Made by a program: the position numbers and the translations under genes | In this document: piece after piece, positions 26,515 to 33,810 of the stretch | Layout: every line of letters starts with the position of its first letter | How positions within the stretch are numbered: position 1 is the first letter of the stretch | From: Candidatus Nitrososphaera gargensis Ga9.2 | Lineage (GTDB): Archaea > Thermoproteota > Nitrososphaeria > Nitrososphaerales > Nitrososphaeraceae | Reading direction: 5' to 3' | Assembly (NCBI RefSeq): GCF_000303155.1 | Contig: NC_018719.1 | Coordinates: forward strand, 2,418,001-2,482,000 | DNA length: 64,000 bases | Notes under the pieces: model-generated | Databases searched by the model: none | Seen by the model: only the letters and a program-made list of their open reading frames with translations | Told to the model about the DNA's origin: nothing

Positions 26515-26811
26515 ATGGTTCCAAAAACTCTTACTGATTGTAGCCCTTCACTGGTAAAAATTGCCAAAGAGGTTTGTACAAACGAGGGTTTGGATTTTGA
26601 CGCATTAGACCTCCATCAAGCAAGAGGTCTGCTTTATTTCTGGTGTTTGAGCTGTCGAAGAACATATCCGCTGACAGATCTAACAATTTCAAAAAGGAGG
26701 AAGGTCTGTATCCACTGCAACAGTTCAATAAAACTGCACGGCGCAAGCAACAAGTTTGGCAGGCTCAGAAGGACAATTTTCTTTCGAAAGCAAGCTCGAA
26801 AAGTAAACTAG
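26515..26811 (+). CDS. Hypothetical zinc-binding protein
   Basis: The 98-residue product has WCLSCRRTYPLTDLTISKRR followed by VCIHC, a two-knuckle zinc ribbon, and a basic C-terminus (RLRRTIFFRKQARK). This looks like a nucleic-acid-binding ribbon protein. It is divergent from the ArsR-like pseudogene. Confidence 0.55.
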   Translation: MVPKTLTDCSPSLVKIAKEVCTNEGLDFDALDLHQARGLLYFWCLSCRRTYPLTDLTISKRRKVCIHCNSSIKLHGASNKFGRLRRTIFFRKQARKVN

Positions 26812-26948
26812 GATCAGCATGCATACATGCATAATTGCTTGCATGCGGCTACATGAGCTTCCAAAATATGATCCAACTTATCGTCGGATCAGATCTCTGT
26901 TCTGACGAAAACGTGACAGCACACCGCACCTCCTCCATCTATTTTTTG

Positions 26949-27573
26949 CTACATTACAGGATATCCTTGGGCATTTCTGTTTGCCTTTAATCGCAATACA
27001 ATAACCACAAGACCTATGGCTGTAGCAGAGATGATGGTGGTAGTAGTTATCCCTCCCATCGGAAATTCAGGCACAGCAACAACGTTAAAGTCAGCTCGCT
27101 CGATAAATTGTCCTCCTCCAGGTTGCCTGCCTTCAACTGTATTGATAACTACTGCTACACTAATTGATCCTGCATTCTCAAATATTATTTGGTGCGTTCC
27201 AGTTCCTGTAGCATCTGTATTCTGCACTGTAAACTCTTCAATCGTGCTGCCGTTCGCATTTTGCACTATCAAGTCATAGTTTACCCTATTTAGTGGAAAG
27301 CCTGTGTTATCCTCAAAAGTGACTTCAAATGTCACTTGCTGTCCCGGCTCAATGGCTTCCGGAGACCAATCTAGCTTTACAATATAGGTGCCTCTTCCTG
27401 TGGTCTGGCTAAGTGGAGGAGTAGGTACAAATGCCTCTCCTTCTGGAACTGGCGGCTGGCCTGTCCCTGTGTCTAGCAGCTCAAACCTAAACAAAATAGG
27501 CGGCTGGCCTGTGGTAATATCTGCATATGTTTCTGCTCTTACAGGATATGGAAATTCATTAACAATCCATATT
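26949..27573 (-). pseudogene. C-terminal part of PEFG-CTERM surface protein, split by the insertion sequence
   Basis: This frame ends in VPEFPMGG, a membrane segment (ATAIGLVVIVLRLKA) and basic residues, the C-terminal sorting-type anchor seen on thaumarchaeal secreted proteins. Before it are beta domains (YIVKLDWSPEAIEPGQQVTF). Coding similarity runs upstream of the ORF start through FPYPVRAETYADITTGQPP to the insertion boundary at 27573. The N-terminal part is 28903-29518. Removing the element and one copy of the 5-bp duplication gives 1236 bp, an uninterrupted 411-residue frame. Confidence 0.8.
27569..27573. repeat. Left target-site duplication ATATT
   Basis: ATATT directly abuts the left inverted end of the insertion sequence and is repeated at 28903-28907 after the right end. 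Five bases is the usual duplication length for ISH3-type elements. Confidence 0.75.
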
Positions 27574-28902
27574 CAGTACCTGGCAATTAGCCACCATCAA
27601 TTATAACTGACCTGCTGTTTTTGATCTGTACCGAGTACACCGCGCCGTATTTCTGCTCCAGTCCCAGCCGCAGAAAAAGCAGCATATGAAAGTACGTAAA
27701 TTCTGCATCGTATCTTCTCCCGTACCTTCCGCGCGTCGCCTTGCTGAGGTACTGCCACTTGATGTACACCCACTCATTCTGTATAACAAGCGATGCCAGA
27801 ACATAGAGGAAGCGCAGTGCTGGACTCCTGGATGACGTCCTGGCCCTGCTCTTTCCCATCGCCCTGTATGACGATTCTATGCCAAATCTCCTCCGGTACT
27901 CGTCAAACATCCGCCCTACCGGGATATTGACAAGGCCTGCGGCATAGTACATGTACTGGACGCCGCGTTTCTTCCTGTACCTTTTCTTCCGGTATTTGGC
28001 AACGGCATACAGCCTGAATGTGCATTTCTCGCCGGTGGCAGAATCTGTCATTTCGCAGTCCGGTACGACGAAACTATCCCTTCTTTTCCGGGTCAGTCTG
28101 GATAACGTGCCGCCTTTCCTGCCTCTTGGAAAAGCGGCTATGATGTACGGGATACGCATGGAATTGAGGTAGCTCATTACAGCTGCTGTAAAGAACCCCT
28201 TGTCAAGGAACAGGCATTTTATCACGATGCTCGCCTTCTGTACCTCTGCAAGCAGGTACCTGACTACTCCAACCAGTGCTTCCCCCTCCCGGATGTACCT
28301 GGTGGCCAAGGTGAACCTCCTTCCATGGAGCATCACGTAGGCGCTGGCGTACGTGAAAAAGTGGGTCGTGCCGCTCCTGGCCCTGCCGCGTCTGACATCC
28401 CCCTCATTCTCAGGCTCGCCGTGGTAGGGAACGTCTGTCATGTCGATGGCTATGTCGACAGCTCGATTGTGCAGGGTCTCCGCCACCCTTTTCTGCAGCA
28501 GCCTGTTGGCGGCCGACTGAATCCACGAAATGTCAATCTTGGACACGTGGTACTGGACATCCCTCCTGGACGGGGTGCTGGCCAGAGTACAGCAGGCTTG
28601 TGTTATGGATGTCCCACCGGTACAGGCATAGACCACAGAATTTGCTATATCGACTACTGAATACCGCCTTTTTCTGAAATCGGCTGGCCTGAAGACTGGC
28701 AGCAGTACGTTTACTGCATTACCAAGTACTCTCTCATGTGTCAAAAAATGTTTGTCGGTAGGTTCTTGGGTAAATGTACCGCACTGGATTGGCAGGGTTC
28801 TCACAAACCATGCGTCTCTGGTGGCAGCTTTAGCTGTTGCCAGGGACGCCCTTCAACAATCGACTAAAAAGCTGCTCACAAACTCGTTATTGCCAAGTAC
28901 TG
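27574..28902 (-). mobile_element. ISH3-type insertion sequence
   Basis: The 1329-bp element is bounded by imperfect inverted ends CAGTACCTGGCAAT (27574-27587) and, on the other strand, CAGTACTTGGCAAT (28902-28889), one mismatch in 14. It is flanked by a 5-bp duplication ATATT and carries one transposase gene. It sits inside a surface-protein gene, which becomes readable when the element is removed. The clean duplication and near-identical ends suggest fairly recent insertion. Confidence 0.85.
27587..28804 (-). CDS. ISH3-family transposase
   Basis: A 405-residue DDE transposase. The catalytic residues are likely in IDMTDVPYHG (Asp), LFLDKGFFTAAVM (Asp) and FGIESSYRAMGKSRARTSSR (Glu), the layout of ISH3 and related archaeal IS4-like enzymes. 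The frame is intact, so the element may still be active. It fills almost the whole element. Confidence 0.88.
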   Translation of the reverse strand: MRTLPIQCGTFTQEPTDKHFLTHERVLGNAVNVLLPVFRPADFRKRRYSVVDIANSVVYACTGGTSITQACCTLASTPSRRDVQYHVSKIDISWIQSAANRLLQKRVAETLHNRAVDIAIDMTDVPYHGEPENEGDVRRGRARSGTTHFFTYASAYVMLHGRRFTLATRYIREGEALVGVVRYLLAEVQKASIVIKCLFLDKGFFTAAVMSYLNSMRIPYIIAAFPRGRKGGTLSRLTRKRRDSFVVPDCEMTDSATGEKCTFRLYAVAKYRKKRYRKKRGVQYMYYAAGLVNIPVGRMFDEYRRRFGIESSYRAMGKSRARTSSRSPALRFLYVLASLVIQNEWVYIKWQYLSKATRGRYGRRYDAEFTYFHMLLFLRLGLEQKYGAVYSVQIKNSRSVIIDGG

Positions 28903-28907
28903 ATATT
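28903..28907. repeat. Right target-site duplication ATATT
   Basis: Matches 27569-27573 on the other side of the insertion sequence. Confidence 0.75.
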
Positions 28908-29518
28908 CTATTATCTACTTGGCCCCTGTGCCATCCAATAACGGTGGCATCAAAAGTACCACCTGCCACGGTCACCTGCTCTTCTCCTAGTGGCCTTACT
29001 TCCTCACCACCTATTGCGGCTATCTTGCCCCAGGATGGCTGCCTGAGTGATAGCGGGCTTGATTGCTGGGTAAATGATTCAAGCCATTGAATTGATCCTC
29101 GGTATCCATCTATGAATGGTTCCATTGCTTCAGGAATGTCAGACCCACCTAAAGCAGCCAAATTGTTTCCAAGCCTAAGAGTACCTTGCAACACCTTTCC
29201 TTGAAACACAACATAAACCGGTGCAATCCATTCTCCATCTTGCTGCTGCTCTCTAAAGTGAATTGTCATTTCATATGGTCTGCCATTGTTGGTGTCAAGC
29301 TCTTCAATTCTGTACTTTACCCACATACCCTGCTTGACGCCTTCTCCCACGTACCAGAGGTCGTCTGTCTGAGCGTATACTTTCTTGATGGCAACAGCGG
29401 ATTCATCTAGCATAATAATAATATCGGCTATAGGCACAAAAGTGCCAATAAGGAGAGCAGAGGCAAGCAGAAAGAAAGCGCTGCTGCGGTCTGAAAGCGG
29501 AACTAACTGTTTTGCCAT
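28903..29518 (-). pseudogene. N-terminal part of the split surface protein
   Basis: ATG 29518 begins a signal or anchor segment (SSAFFLLASALLIGTFVPIA), then a secreted domain (LWYVGEGVKQGMWVKYRIEE, GGTFDATVIGWHRGQVDNR) that stops making sense at the insertion sequence. The codons before the junction (VDNR-I) join to WIVNEFPYPV on the other side. Full protein described under 26949-27573. A TATA-like element (TATATGGTAC) precedes the start. Confidence 0.78.
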
Positions 29519-29637
29519 TGTTATATATGGTACATAACTAAAAATTTAAAAAAGTATATAATTTGATTCTCAAATCTGGTAACATATTGTCAATGCAGCG
29601 TTGCGCCGCGTGTGCAAGTTGCTGAAAAACTGCTTGT

Positions 29638-29880
29638 TCTAGTTTACTTCCTCTGAAGCTCCAATCAACGATCCATACTTGCCAAAAAGAGGGACACCAA
29701 ATCTACCAACAGAGCTATCTCTGACCTTTTGTATATACCACTGATGATCACCTCCTCTTCCCCTATTTTCACACAATCAAGCTCTGCGAATAGCGCAGCC
29801 AAGCATCTCTCTCTATAGGGTCAGGTACTCCTACGACAAAAATGCAGACATCGCTTTGAGGGGTTTGTGCTTGATAACTG
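29638..29880 (-). pseudogene. Coding remnant of unknown family
   Basis: Reverse-strand segments in different frames read like protein: SDVCIFVVGVPDPIERDAWL then a shift to WYIQKVRDSSVGRFGVPLFG and KYGSLIGASEEVN ending in TAG at 29638-29640. No start and no continuous frame. The family was not recognised. Confidence 0.35.
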
Positions 29881-30017
29881 CTACCACAACTATCAGATTA
29901 CGCTTGCATTTGATTTGATTTTTTTTATCTATCTTCGTCGTGTAAATACATGATGAGCTACATCTTCTTCATAATCGTCAGGTGGTTGTGCACCAGTTCA
30001 GACCATATGTATACATA

Positions 30018-30076
30018 CAGTCGGCCCAAAAGCTGCTGCCGCGAATGATGTGCCGCCAGCAAGCAGGTAAGGACTG
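30018..30076 (+). ncRNA. Degenerate copy (B) of the structured RNA hairpin
   Basis: The stretch AAGCTGCTGCCGCGAATGAT...GCCAGCAAG closely matches copy A (AAGCTGCTGTTGCGAATAAT...ACCAGCAAG). The outer helix is replaced by CAGTC (30018-30022) with GACTG (30072-30076), and the internal loop reads AAAA / AAGCA, so the invariant loop is lost. No AACTCTTTAAAAT element lies about 120 bp upstream. It is probably a decayed duplicate. Confidence 0.4.
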
Positions 30077-30096
30077 TTTCTTTATAATATAATATA

Positions 30097-30109
30097 AATT
30101 CTTTAAAAT
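30097..30109 (+). promoter_or_regulatory. Promoter element AATTCTTTAAAAT of the winged-helix gene
   Basis: One base different from the RNA promoter 13-mer. The predicted transcription start near 30131 precedes the winged-helix coding sequence by only a few bases. Confidence 0.5.
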
Positions 30110-30135
30110 TCCAACATCGACAAGAGGATCTACTA

Positions 30136-30383
30136 TTGCTAGAACCAAAATTCGGCTCAAAGTAGTAGCAGTATTGCGAGCTGTGGCAAGCCCAATTACA
30201 ATGCTGCAAATCATGCATAAGGCCTTTACCACGGCTGATGTCGCAAAGGCAGTAATTCAAGAGCTTATCAACGAAGAATTGCTGGCAAGAGAGCCCGGCA
30301 CAAAGCTTTACCGTATTACACAAAAGGGTCGAAAATGGCTTGATACGATGCAAAATAGTTTAAGCACACAGCTACAAATATAG
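30136..30383 (+). CDS. Small winged-helix DNA-binding protein
   Basis: The domain reads VVAVLRAVASPITMLQIMHK, ADVAKAVIQELINEELLARE, LYRITQKGRKWLDTMQ: helix-turn-helix followed by the wing, as in archaeal PadR-like or Sso10a-like regulators. TTG 30174 is the only standard start, but coding character begins earlier (ARTKIRLKVV). An ATT at 30136, about 5 nt from the predicted 5' end, would give a complete leaderless protein. That start is inference. It lies between the degenerate and intact RNA copies and shares their promoter type, so it is a candidate regulator of the locus. Confidence 0.5.
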
Positions 30384-30406
30384 CATGTGTGTGTCTTGGT
30401 TAACAA

Positions 30407-30419
30407 AACTCTTTAAAAT
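30407..30419 (+). promoter_or_regulatory. Promoter element AACTCTTTAAAAT (RNA copy C)
   Basis: TTTAAAA begins at 30412; the 5' hairpin of copy C begins at 30441, 29 nt downstream, the same spacing as in copies A, D and E. Confidence 0.6.
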
Positions 30420-30440
30420 TTTGCTTTTGAAGCCAAACAA

Positions 30441-30545
30441 GCAACCATACATCCACACCATGTGTGTGGTTGCTGGGTAATGCGTCACCAAACCAAGCCT
30501 GAAAGCCAGAGGTGCATTTATGGCAAGTAGGGCTTGGTTTATTAT
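30441..30545 (+). ncRNA. Structured RNA candidate, copy C
   Basis: 5' hairp: GCAACC (30441-30446) pairs with GGTTGC (30468-30473). 3' hairpin: outer stem AACCAAGCCT (30491-30500) with GGGCTTGGTT (30530-30539), ten pairs; internal loop GAAA (30501-30504) opposite AAGTA (30525-30529); inner stem GCCA (30505-30508) with TGGC (30521-30524). Compared with copy A the inner stem has changed both strands and the outer stem is extended by pairing bases. A T-rich stretch follows. No convincing reading frame. Confidence 0.62.
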
Positions 30546-30583
30546 TACTACACAAATTGCTTCTCTTGATAAAAAGGAAAATA

Positions 30584-30596
30584 AACTCTTTAAAAT
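30584..30596 (+). promoter_or_regulatory. Promoter element AACTCTTTAAAAT (RNA copy D)
   Basis: TTTAAAA begins at 30589, 29 nt before the predicted RNA 5' end at 30618. The flanking ATAA...AATGG also matches copy A. Confidence 0.6.
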
Positions 30597-30617
30597 AATG
30601 GTGTTGAAGAATGATAT

Positions 30618-30735
30618 GCAACCACGCAGGGCGAGCGTAGTTGTACCTGCAAGGCCGTAAATACCAATCAAGCCCGAAAGCCGTCAGTTCTAGTGCTTAA
30701 CAGACATTGTTTGACGGCAAGTAGGGCTTGCTTGC
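30618..30735 (+). ncRNA. Structured RNA candidate, copy D
   Basis: Best-formed member. The 5' hairpin pairs GCAAC-ACGC (30618-30627, one mismatch) with GCGT-GTTGT (30635-30644). The 3' hairpin has outer stem CAAGCCC (30669-30675) with GGGCTTG (30724-30730), internal loop GAAA (30676-30679) opposite AAGTA (30719-30723), and a seven-pair inner stem GCCGTCA (30680-30686) with TGACGGC (30712-30718), closing a 25-nt loop. The 5' end GCAACCA matches copy C. Tandem spacing between promoters C, D and E is 177 and 168 bp. Confidence 0.65.
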
Positions 30736-30751
30736 ATTTTGGTCAAAAATA

Positions 30752-30764
30752 AACTCTTTAAAAT
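30752..30764 (+). promoter_or_regulatory. Promoter element AACTCTTTAAAAT (RNA copy E)
   Basis: TTTAAAA begins at 30757, and the predicted RNA 5' end is 30786, again 29 nt. Confidence 0.58.
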
Positions 30765-30785
30765 CATCATACCGATAGTAGACAA

Positions 30786-30930
30786 GGTGGCTGCTAATGC
30801 AGTCGCTTAGGGTTTAGCCAATCTAAGCCCAAGAAAGACCAGCAACCGCGTGTCACAAGAGGCCTGAAAGCTGCTTCAAATTAAAAAGAAGAAGAAGGTC
30901 TTCACTGGTAGTGAGTAGGGCCTTTTGCTC
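30786..30930 (+). ncRNA. Structured RNA candidate, copy E
   Basis: The 5' hairpin is CTGC (30791-30794) with GCAG (30799-30802) plus flanking G-U/G-C pairs, and a second small stem CTTAG (30806-30810) with CTAAG (30823-30827). The 3' hairpin has outer stem AAGAGGCCT (30857-30865) with GGGCCTTTT (30918-30926), internal loop GAAA (30866-30869) opposite GAGTA (30913-30917), and a weaker inner stem. The outer stem differs from the other copies on both strands while keeping pairing. An alternative fold uses GCCC (30827-30830) with GGGC (30918-30921). Confidence 0.5.
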
Positions 30931-31172
30931 TTACTCTATATGAATTTCGCCGATAGCGAGCTGAGAGGTAGATAATAATGTGGTCGTCGCAGGGTTGCAT
31001 TGCCCGCCCTTGGTGTTAATGACTAGCTTTTGCGGTTTGTCGTCTATGTGCTTCTAAAGATAGTGTGTGTATGTGTAGCCTAGGTTAAAGAGATGGATAA
31101 AAGATGATGACGGCGGCTCCCTCTGGATAAAAGGAATTTGCACAAAGATCGCCTGCTTGCATAACCATAATA

Positions 31173-31307
31173 ATGAACAGCGCCACAACAGGTAGGCAAA
31201 AAATACCACCACTATTACTAGAACCAGAGTTCAAGGGTTCATCTCCGAAACGGCAGCTGAACAGCTGCTACTACCCTTTTTTCCTTCTTCTCCTGGAATG
31301 GAAATAA
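31173..31307 (+). CDS. Doubtful 44-residue ORF
   Basis: ATG 31173 opens 44 codons (MNSATTGRQKIPPLLLEPEF...) with no motif. It is the only start-to-stop frame of note on the forward strand of an otherwise empty stretch between the RNA copies and the kinase. Probably not a gene. Confidence 0.2.
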   Translation: MNSATTGRQKIPPLLLEPEFKGSSPKRQLNSCYYPFFLLLLEWK

Positions 31308-31468
31308 TAATCCATCGCTAGCGGTGACCATTTTTATCAGCTGATCTCTGTTGCATGGTTTATACACAGGTGTGCCACACACCTAGTTTCGTCATTATTT
31401 CCGAGGAAAACGGGCATTACGCTGTGCCTGACACCCCACAGTATTTTTGCAGCCAAAAAACACGGGCT

Positions 31469-31700
31469 TCATGCTTTGTACTTCCTCCAGAGTTCCTCTC
31501 TTTTTTCCCTGCGGACCAGCTCTGCAATGTTTTGTTATTGTTGGCCGATGATCTTCAGGTTTCTTGTTTCCCGACTTTCAGGCACAGGCATTTGTTTGCA
31601 TATTATCATCATCATAATCAGCATTTAGCAGAGCTCTGAATAGAGACCCCCTGTAGGAAGCTTTCTTCGCAAGAAGGTAATGACTGAAAAAGGTGGCAAG
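31469..31700 (-). pseudogene. Coding remnant of unknown family
   Basis: On the reverse strand LATFFSHYLLAKKASYRGSL and FRALLNADYDDDNMQTNACA end at a TGA; in another frame the sequence continues ESRETRNLKIIGQQ, TAA, QNIAELVRREKREELWRKYK and a final TGA at 31469. The helical, basic C-terminus looks real, but start and continuity are lost. Confidence 0.35.
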
Positions 31701-31868
31701 AAATACACGTTAGAATTTAGAAATGAGTTCATTGCGCAGTACATATATTCAACTCATGTTTGAACTTGGCAAGTAGATATAGTTCATTTAGCGGGCAGAA
31801 TCAAGTTAAAACAATCTCCTAGAAGAGTCTATCTTACTGTTTAATAGTAATAATACAAGCGAAGTTTC

Positions 31869-33221
31869 ATGACTTCTTTTTTGGCAGAAGCAGGGTTTGC
31901 GGCTTCAGAGCATGAGACAATTCAGGTCTTATCTACGCCTGACAGGGTAAAACGGCACTACCTTAATCTAGTCAGGATCGCAAGGTCTGAAATTCTTCTA
32001 ACATTCCCAACTGTAAACACAATTCACCGGGAACGCGAGATCGGTATTGTGGATGAATTAAAGAAAGCAGTTAAACGTGGTGTACAAATTAGAATTCTAT
32101 CTCCAGAAGACGACTTTATAAAAGACAAACTGGATGAATTGAGGTCGAGCGGGGTTGTCATTAGAAGGATTGAAACTCCCACAGAAACAAAGCTTAACAT
32201 GATCATTGTTGACAAAAAGGTCTTGCTGGTAGTAGAAACAAAGGATGATGCAAGAAGAATATTCAGTCAGGCAATAGGGCTTGCTCTATATTCTAACAGC
32301 AAGGCAACAGTGGTGCCGTGCGCTTCAATTTTTGAAAGCTTGTGGAGAGAAACATACCTTTATGAGAAGAGTCGAGATGCAGAGAGGATAAAAGGCGAGT
32401 TTGTGAATATTGCCGCGCATGAACTGCGAAACCCTATAATGCCTATTCTTAATGGTGCGGATCTGATTCAGCAAGGATTAATGAAGCACAAAGACAAGTT
32501 CAGGAAAGAAGATTTCGAAGAGTTATTTTCCAGCGCGTCCTTGGTAATACGTAATGCGTCAAAATTAATGAAACTATCCGAGGATATTTTACAGGTAAGC
32601 AGGATAGAAAGCGGAGTTCTATCTCTAAATTTAGAGGAGGTTGACCTAGAAAAGCTTGTTAACACGGTAATAGCGGACATAGAGAAAAAGTACCTAGGAG
32701 AAAGAGACGACGTGAGAATAATCTTTGATTCCAAATTGGATATAGCCGATAGTAGCAGTAGTGGGAGTAGTAGTGAGAATGGAACTAAGATTTACTGCGA
32801 CGGACCAAAGATATGGCAAACCCTTTATAACCTGATTGACAACGCTGTCAAGTTTACTGAATCCGGTGAAGTCGGTATTTCTGCTTCGGTTTTCAAAGGT
32901 GAGGTTATGATCCAAGTGCAAGATTCAGGGAAGGGGATAGACCCCGAAATAATGGACCGCCTATTCGAGAAATTCGCATCCAAGTCTAACGGTGGGACAG
33001 GTCTTGGACTCTTTGTATCCAAGAAGATTGTCGAAGCGCATGGCGGTAGGATATGGGCCACTCAAAATAAAGAAAAAGGGGGCGCCATCTTTACATTTAC
33101 ATTGCCGACAGACCTCCTTCCTGAAATACCCGAGGAAGAAATTTCCTCTGCTAAAGACGACAAAGCCGCCAGCTACGCAAGTTCTCAAGAGAATGTTACT
33201 GGTTTTAAAACCCTGTCGTAA
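31869..33221 (+). CDS. Sensor histidine kinase
   Basis: A soluble 450-residue kinase. Residues 1-170 form a PLD-like/TrmB-type input domain (VKRHYLNLVRIARSEILLTF, DELKKAVKRGVQIRILSPED), shared with the 22628 protein. The HisKA domain carries the phosphorylatable His in VNIAAHELRNPIMP; the ATPase domain shows the N box NLIDNAVKF, DSGKGIDPE (G1), FEKF and GGTGLGLFVSKKIVEAHGG (G2). A Ser-rich insert lies in the N-box region. No response regulator gene is adjacent. Confidence 0.92.
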   Translation: MTSFLAEAGFAASEHETIQVLSTPDRVKRHYLNLVRIARSEILLTFPTVNTIHREREIGIVDELKKAVKRGVQIRILSPEDDFIKDKLDELRSSGVVIRRIETPTETKLNMIIVDKKVLLVVETKDDARRIFSQAIGLALYSNSKATVVPCASIFESLWRETYLYEKSRDAERIKGEFVNIAAHELRNPIMPILNGADLIQQGLMKHKDKFRKEDFEELFSSASLVIRNASKLMKLSEDILQVSRIESGVLSLNLEEVDLEKLVNTVIADIEKKYLGERDDVRIIFDSKLDIADSSSSGSSSENGTKIYCDGPKIWQTLYNLIDNAVKFTESGEVGISASVFKGEVMIQVQDSGKGIDPEIMDRLFEKFASKSNGGTGLGLFVSKKIVEAHGGRIWATQNKEKGGAIFTFTLPTDLLPEIPEEEISSAKDDKAASYASSQENVTGFKTLS

Positions 33222-33270
33222 GCAAAAGAGAGTCCTCCAGACTTCCAGGGCTTTGTTTTTATGAGTTATT

Positions 33271-33337
33271 ACTTTTTAAACAAAGTCATGCAATCAAACA
33301 GCTATCCAAGCATGGATTGTTGACTTTTTAAACAAAG
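33271..33337. repeat. Direct repeat ACTTTTTAAACAAAG
   Basis: A perfect 15-bp sequence occurs at 33271-33285 and 33323-33337, 52 bp apart. The second copy lies inside the 3' end of a decayed reverse-strand gene. Each contains a TATA-like TTTTTAAA. Confidence 0.45.
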
Positions 33338-33665
33338 CCGACTTCCCGGCAAGCTTTAAAATATCCTTTTCATCATCGACAGTAAAATAAGAACCAAGGC
33401 TTTTCCATCCTTCTTCTTTTCAATATATAATAGATTATATAGTTCTGCTTCGAGAGTTTTCGAAGCCTGCTTCATTATGGATGCTAGGTGCTTCAGGTTA
33501 GGAGTTTGTCGCTCTTATAGAAACCCGTCTTGCTTCACAAAGATGCTTTTGAAATGACGCTGTATTAATTTATCCCGCTGACTCTTTTCTAGAATATTGA
33601 AATCAGCTGCATGATAGCATGCATCGGTCTTCTTGATATCTTGGTTGGACAGAACAATTCATAAT
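33294..33665 (-). pseudogene. Degraded gene of unknown family
   Basis: The reverse strand reads IVLSNQDIKKTDACYHAADF, NILEKSQRDKLIQRHFKSIF, VKQDGFL, TAA, ERQTPNLKHLASIMKQASKT, LEAELYNLLYIEKKKDG, then a frame change to SLGSYFTVDDEKDILKLAGK and a stop at 33294. Good helical coding character but one nonsense codon and one frameshift. Family not recognised. Confidence 0.5.
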
Positions 33666-33810
33666 CTATAAGATCGGAGACCTTCTCAAATGCTATAAAT
33701 TAACTCATATCCCCTAGCCATGTGATGCCCTGTCTGCCTTCCCTTTCTGTGACAGAGCCTCGCTTAATGCTTGGTTGGGACGAGGACAGGTACAGCGAAA
33801 TAGTTTGAAG

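Noticed and set aside
28885-28902. RISVLGNNEF as natural continuation of the split surface protein
   Set aside because: These codons are the right inverted end of the insertion sequence; the matching inverted copy at 27574 and the ATATT duplication show the gene ends at VDNR-I there.
30372-30671. Reverse ORFs of 73-99 residues across the RNA array
   Set aside because: Their codon use is poor, they run through the promoters and both hairpins, and the stem conservation is better explained by RNA structure.
30407-30930. CRISPR array interpretation of the tandem units
   Set aside because: Units are 168-177 bp with internal variation and promoters; there are no short identical repeats with unique spacers and no cas genes.
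31190-31260. GTTCAAGGGTTCATCTCC resembling tRNA B-box
   Set aside because: No cloverleaf forms and the 5' half is missing.
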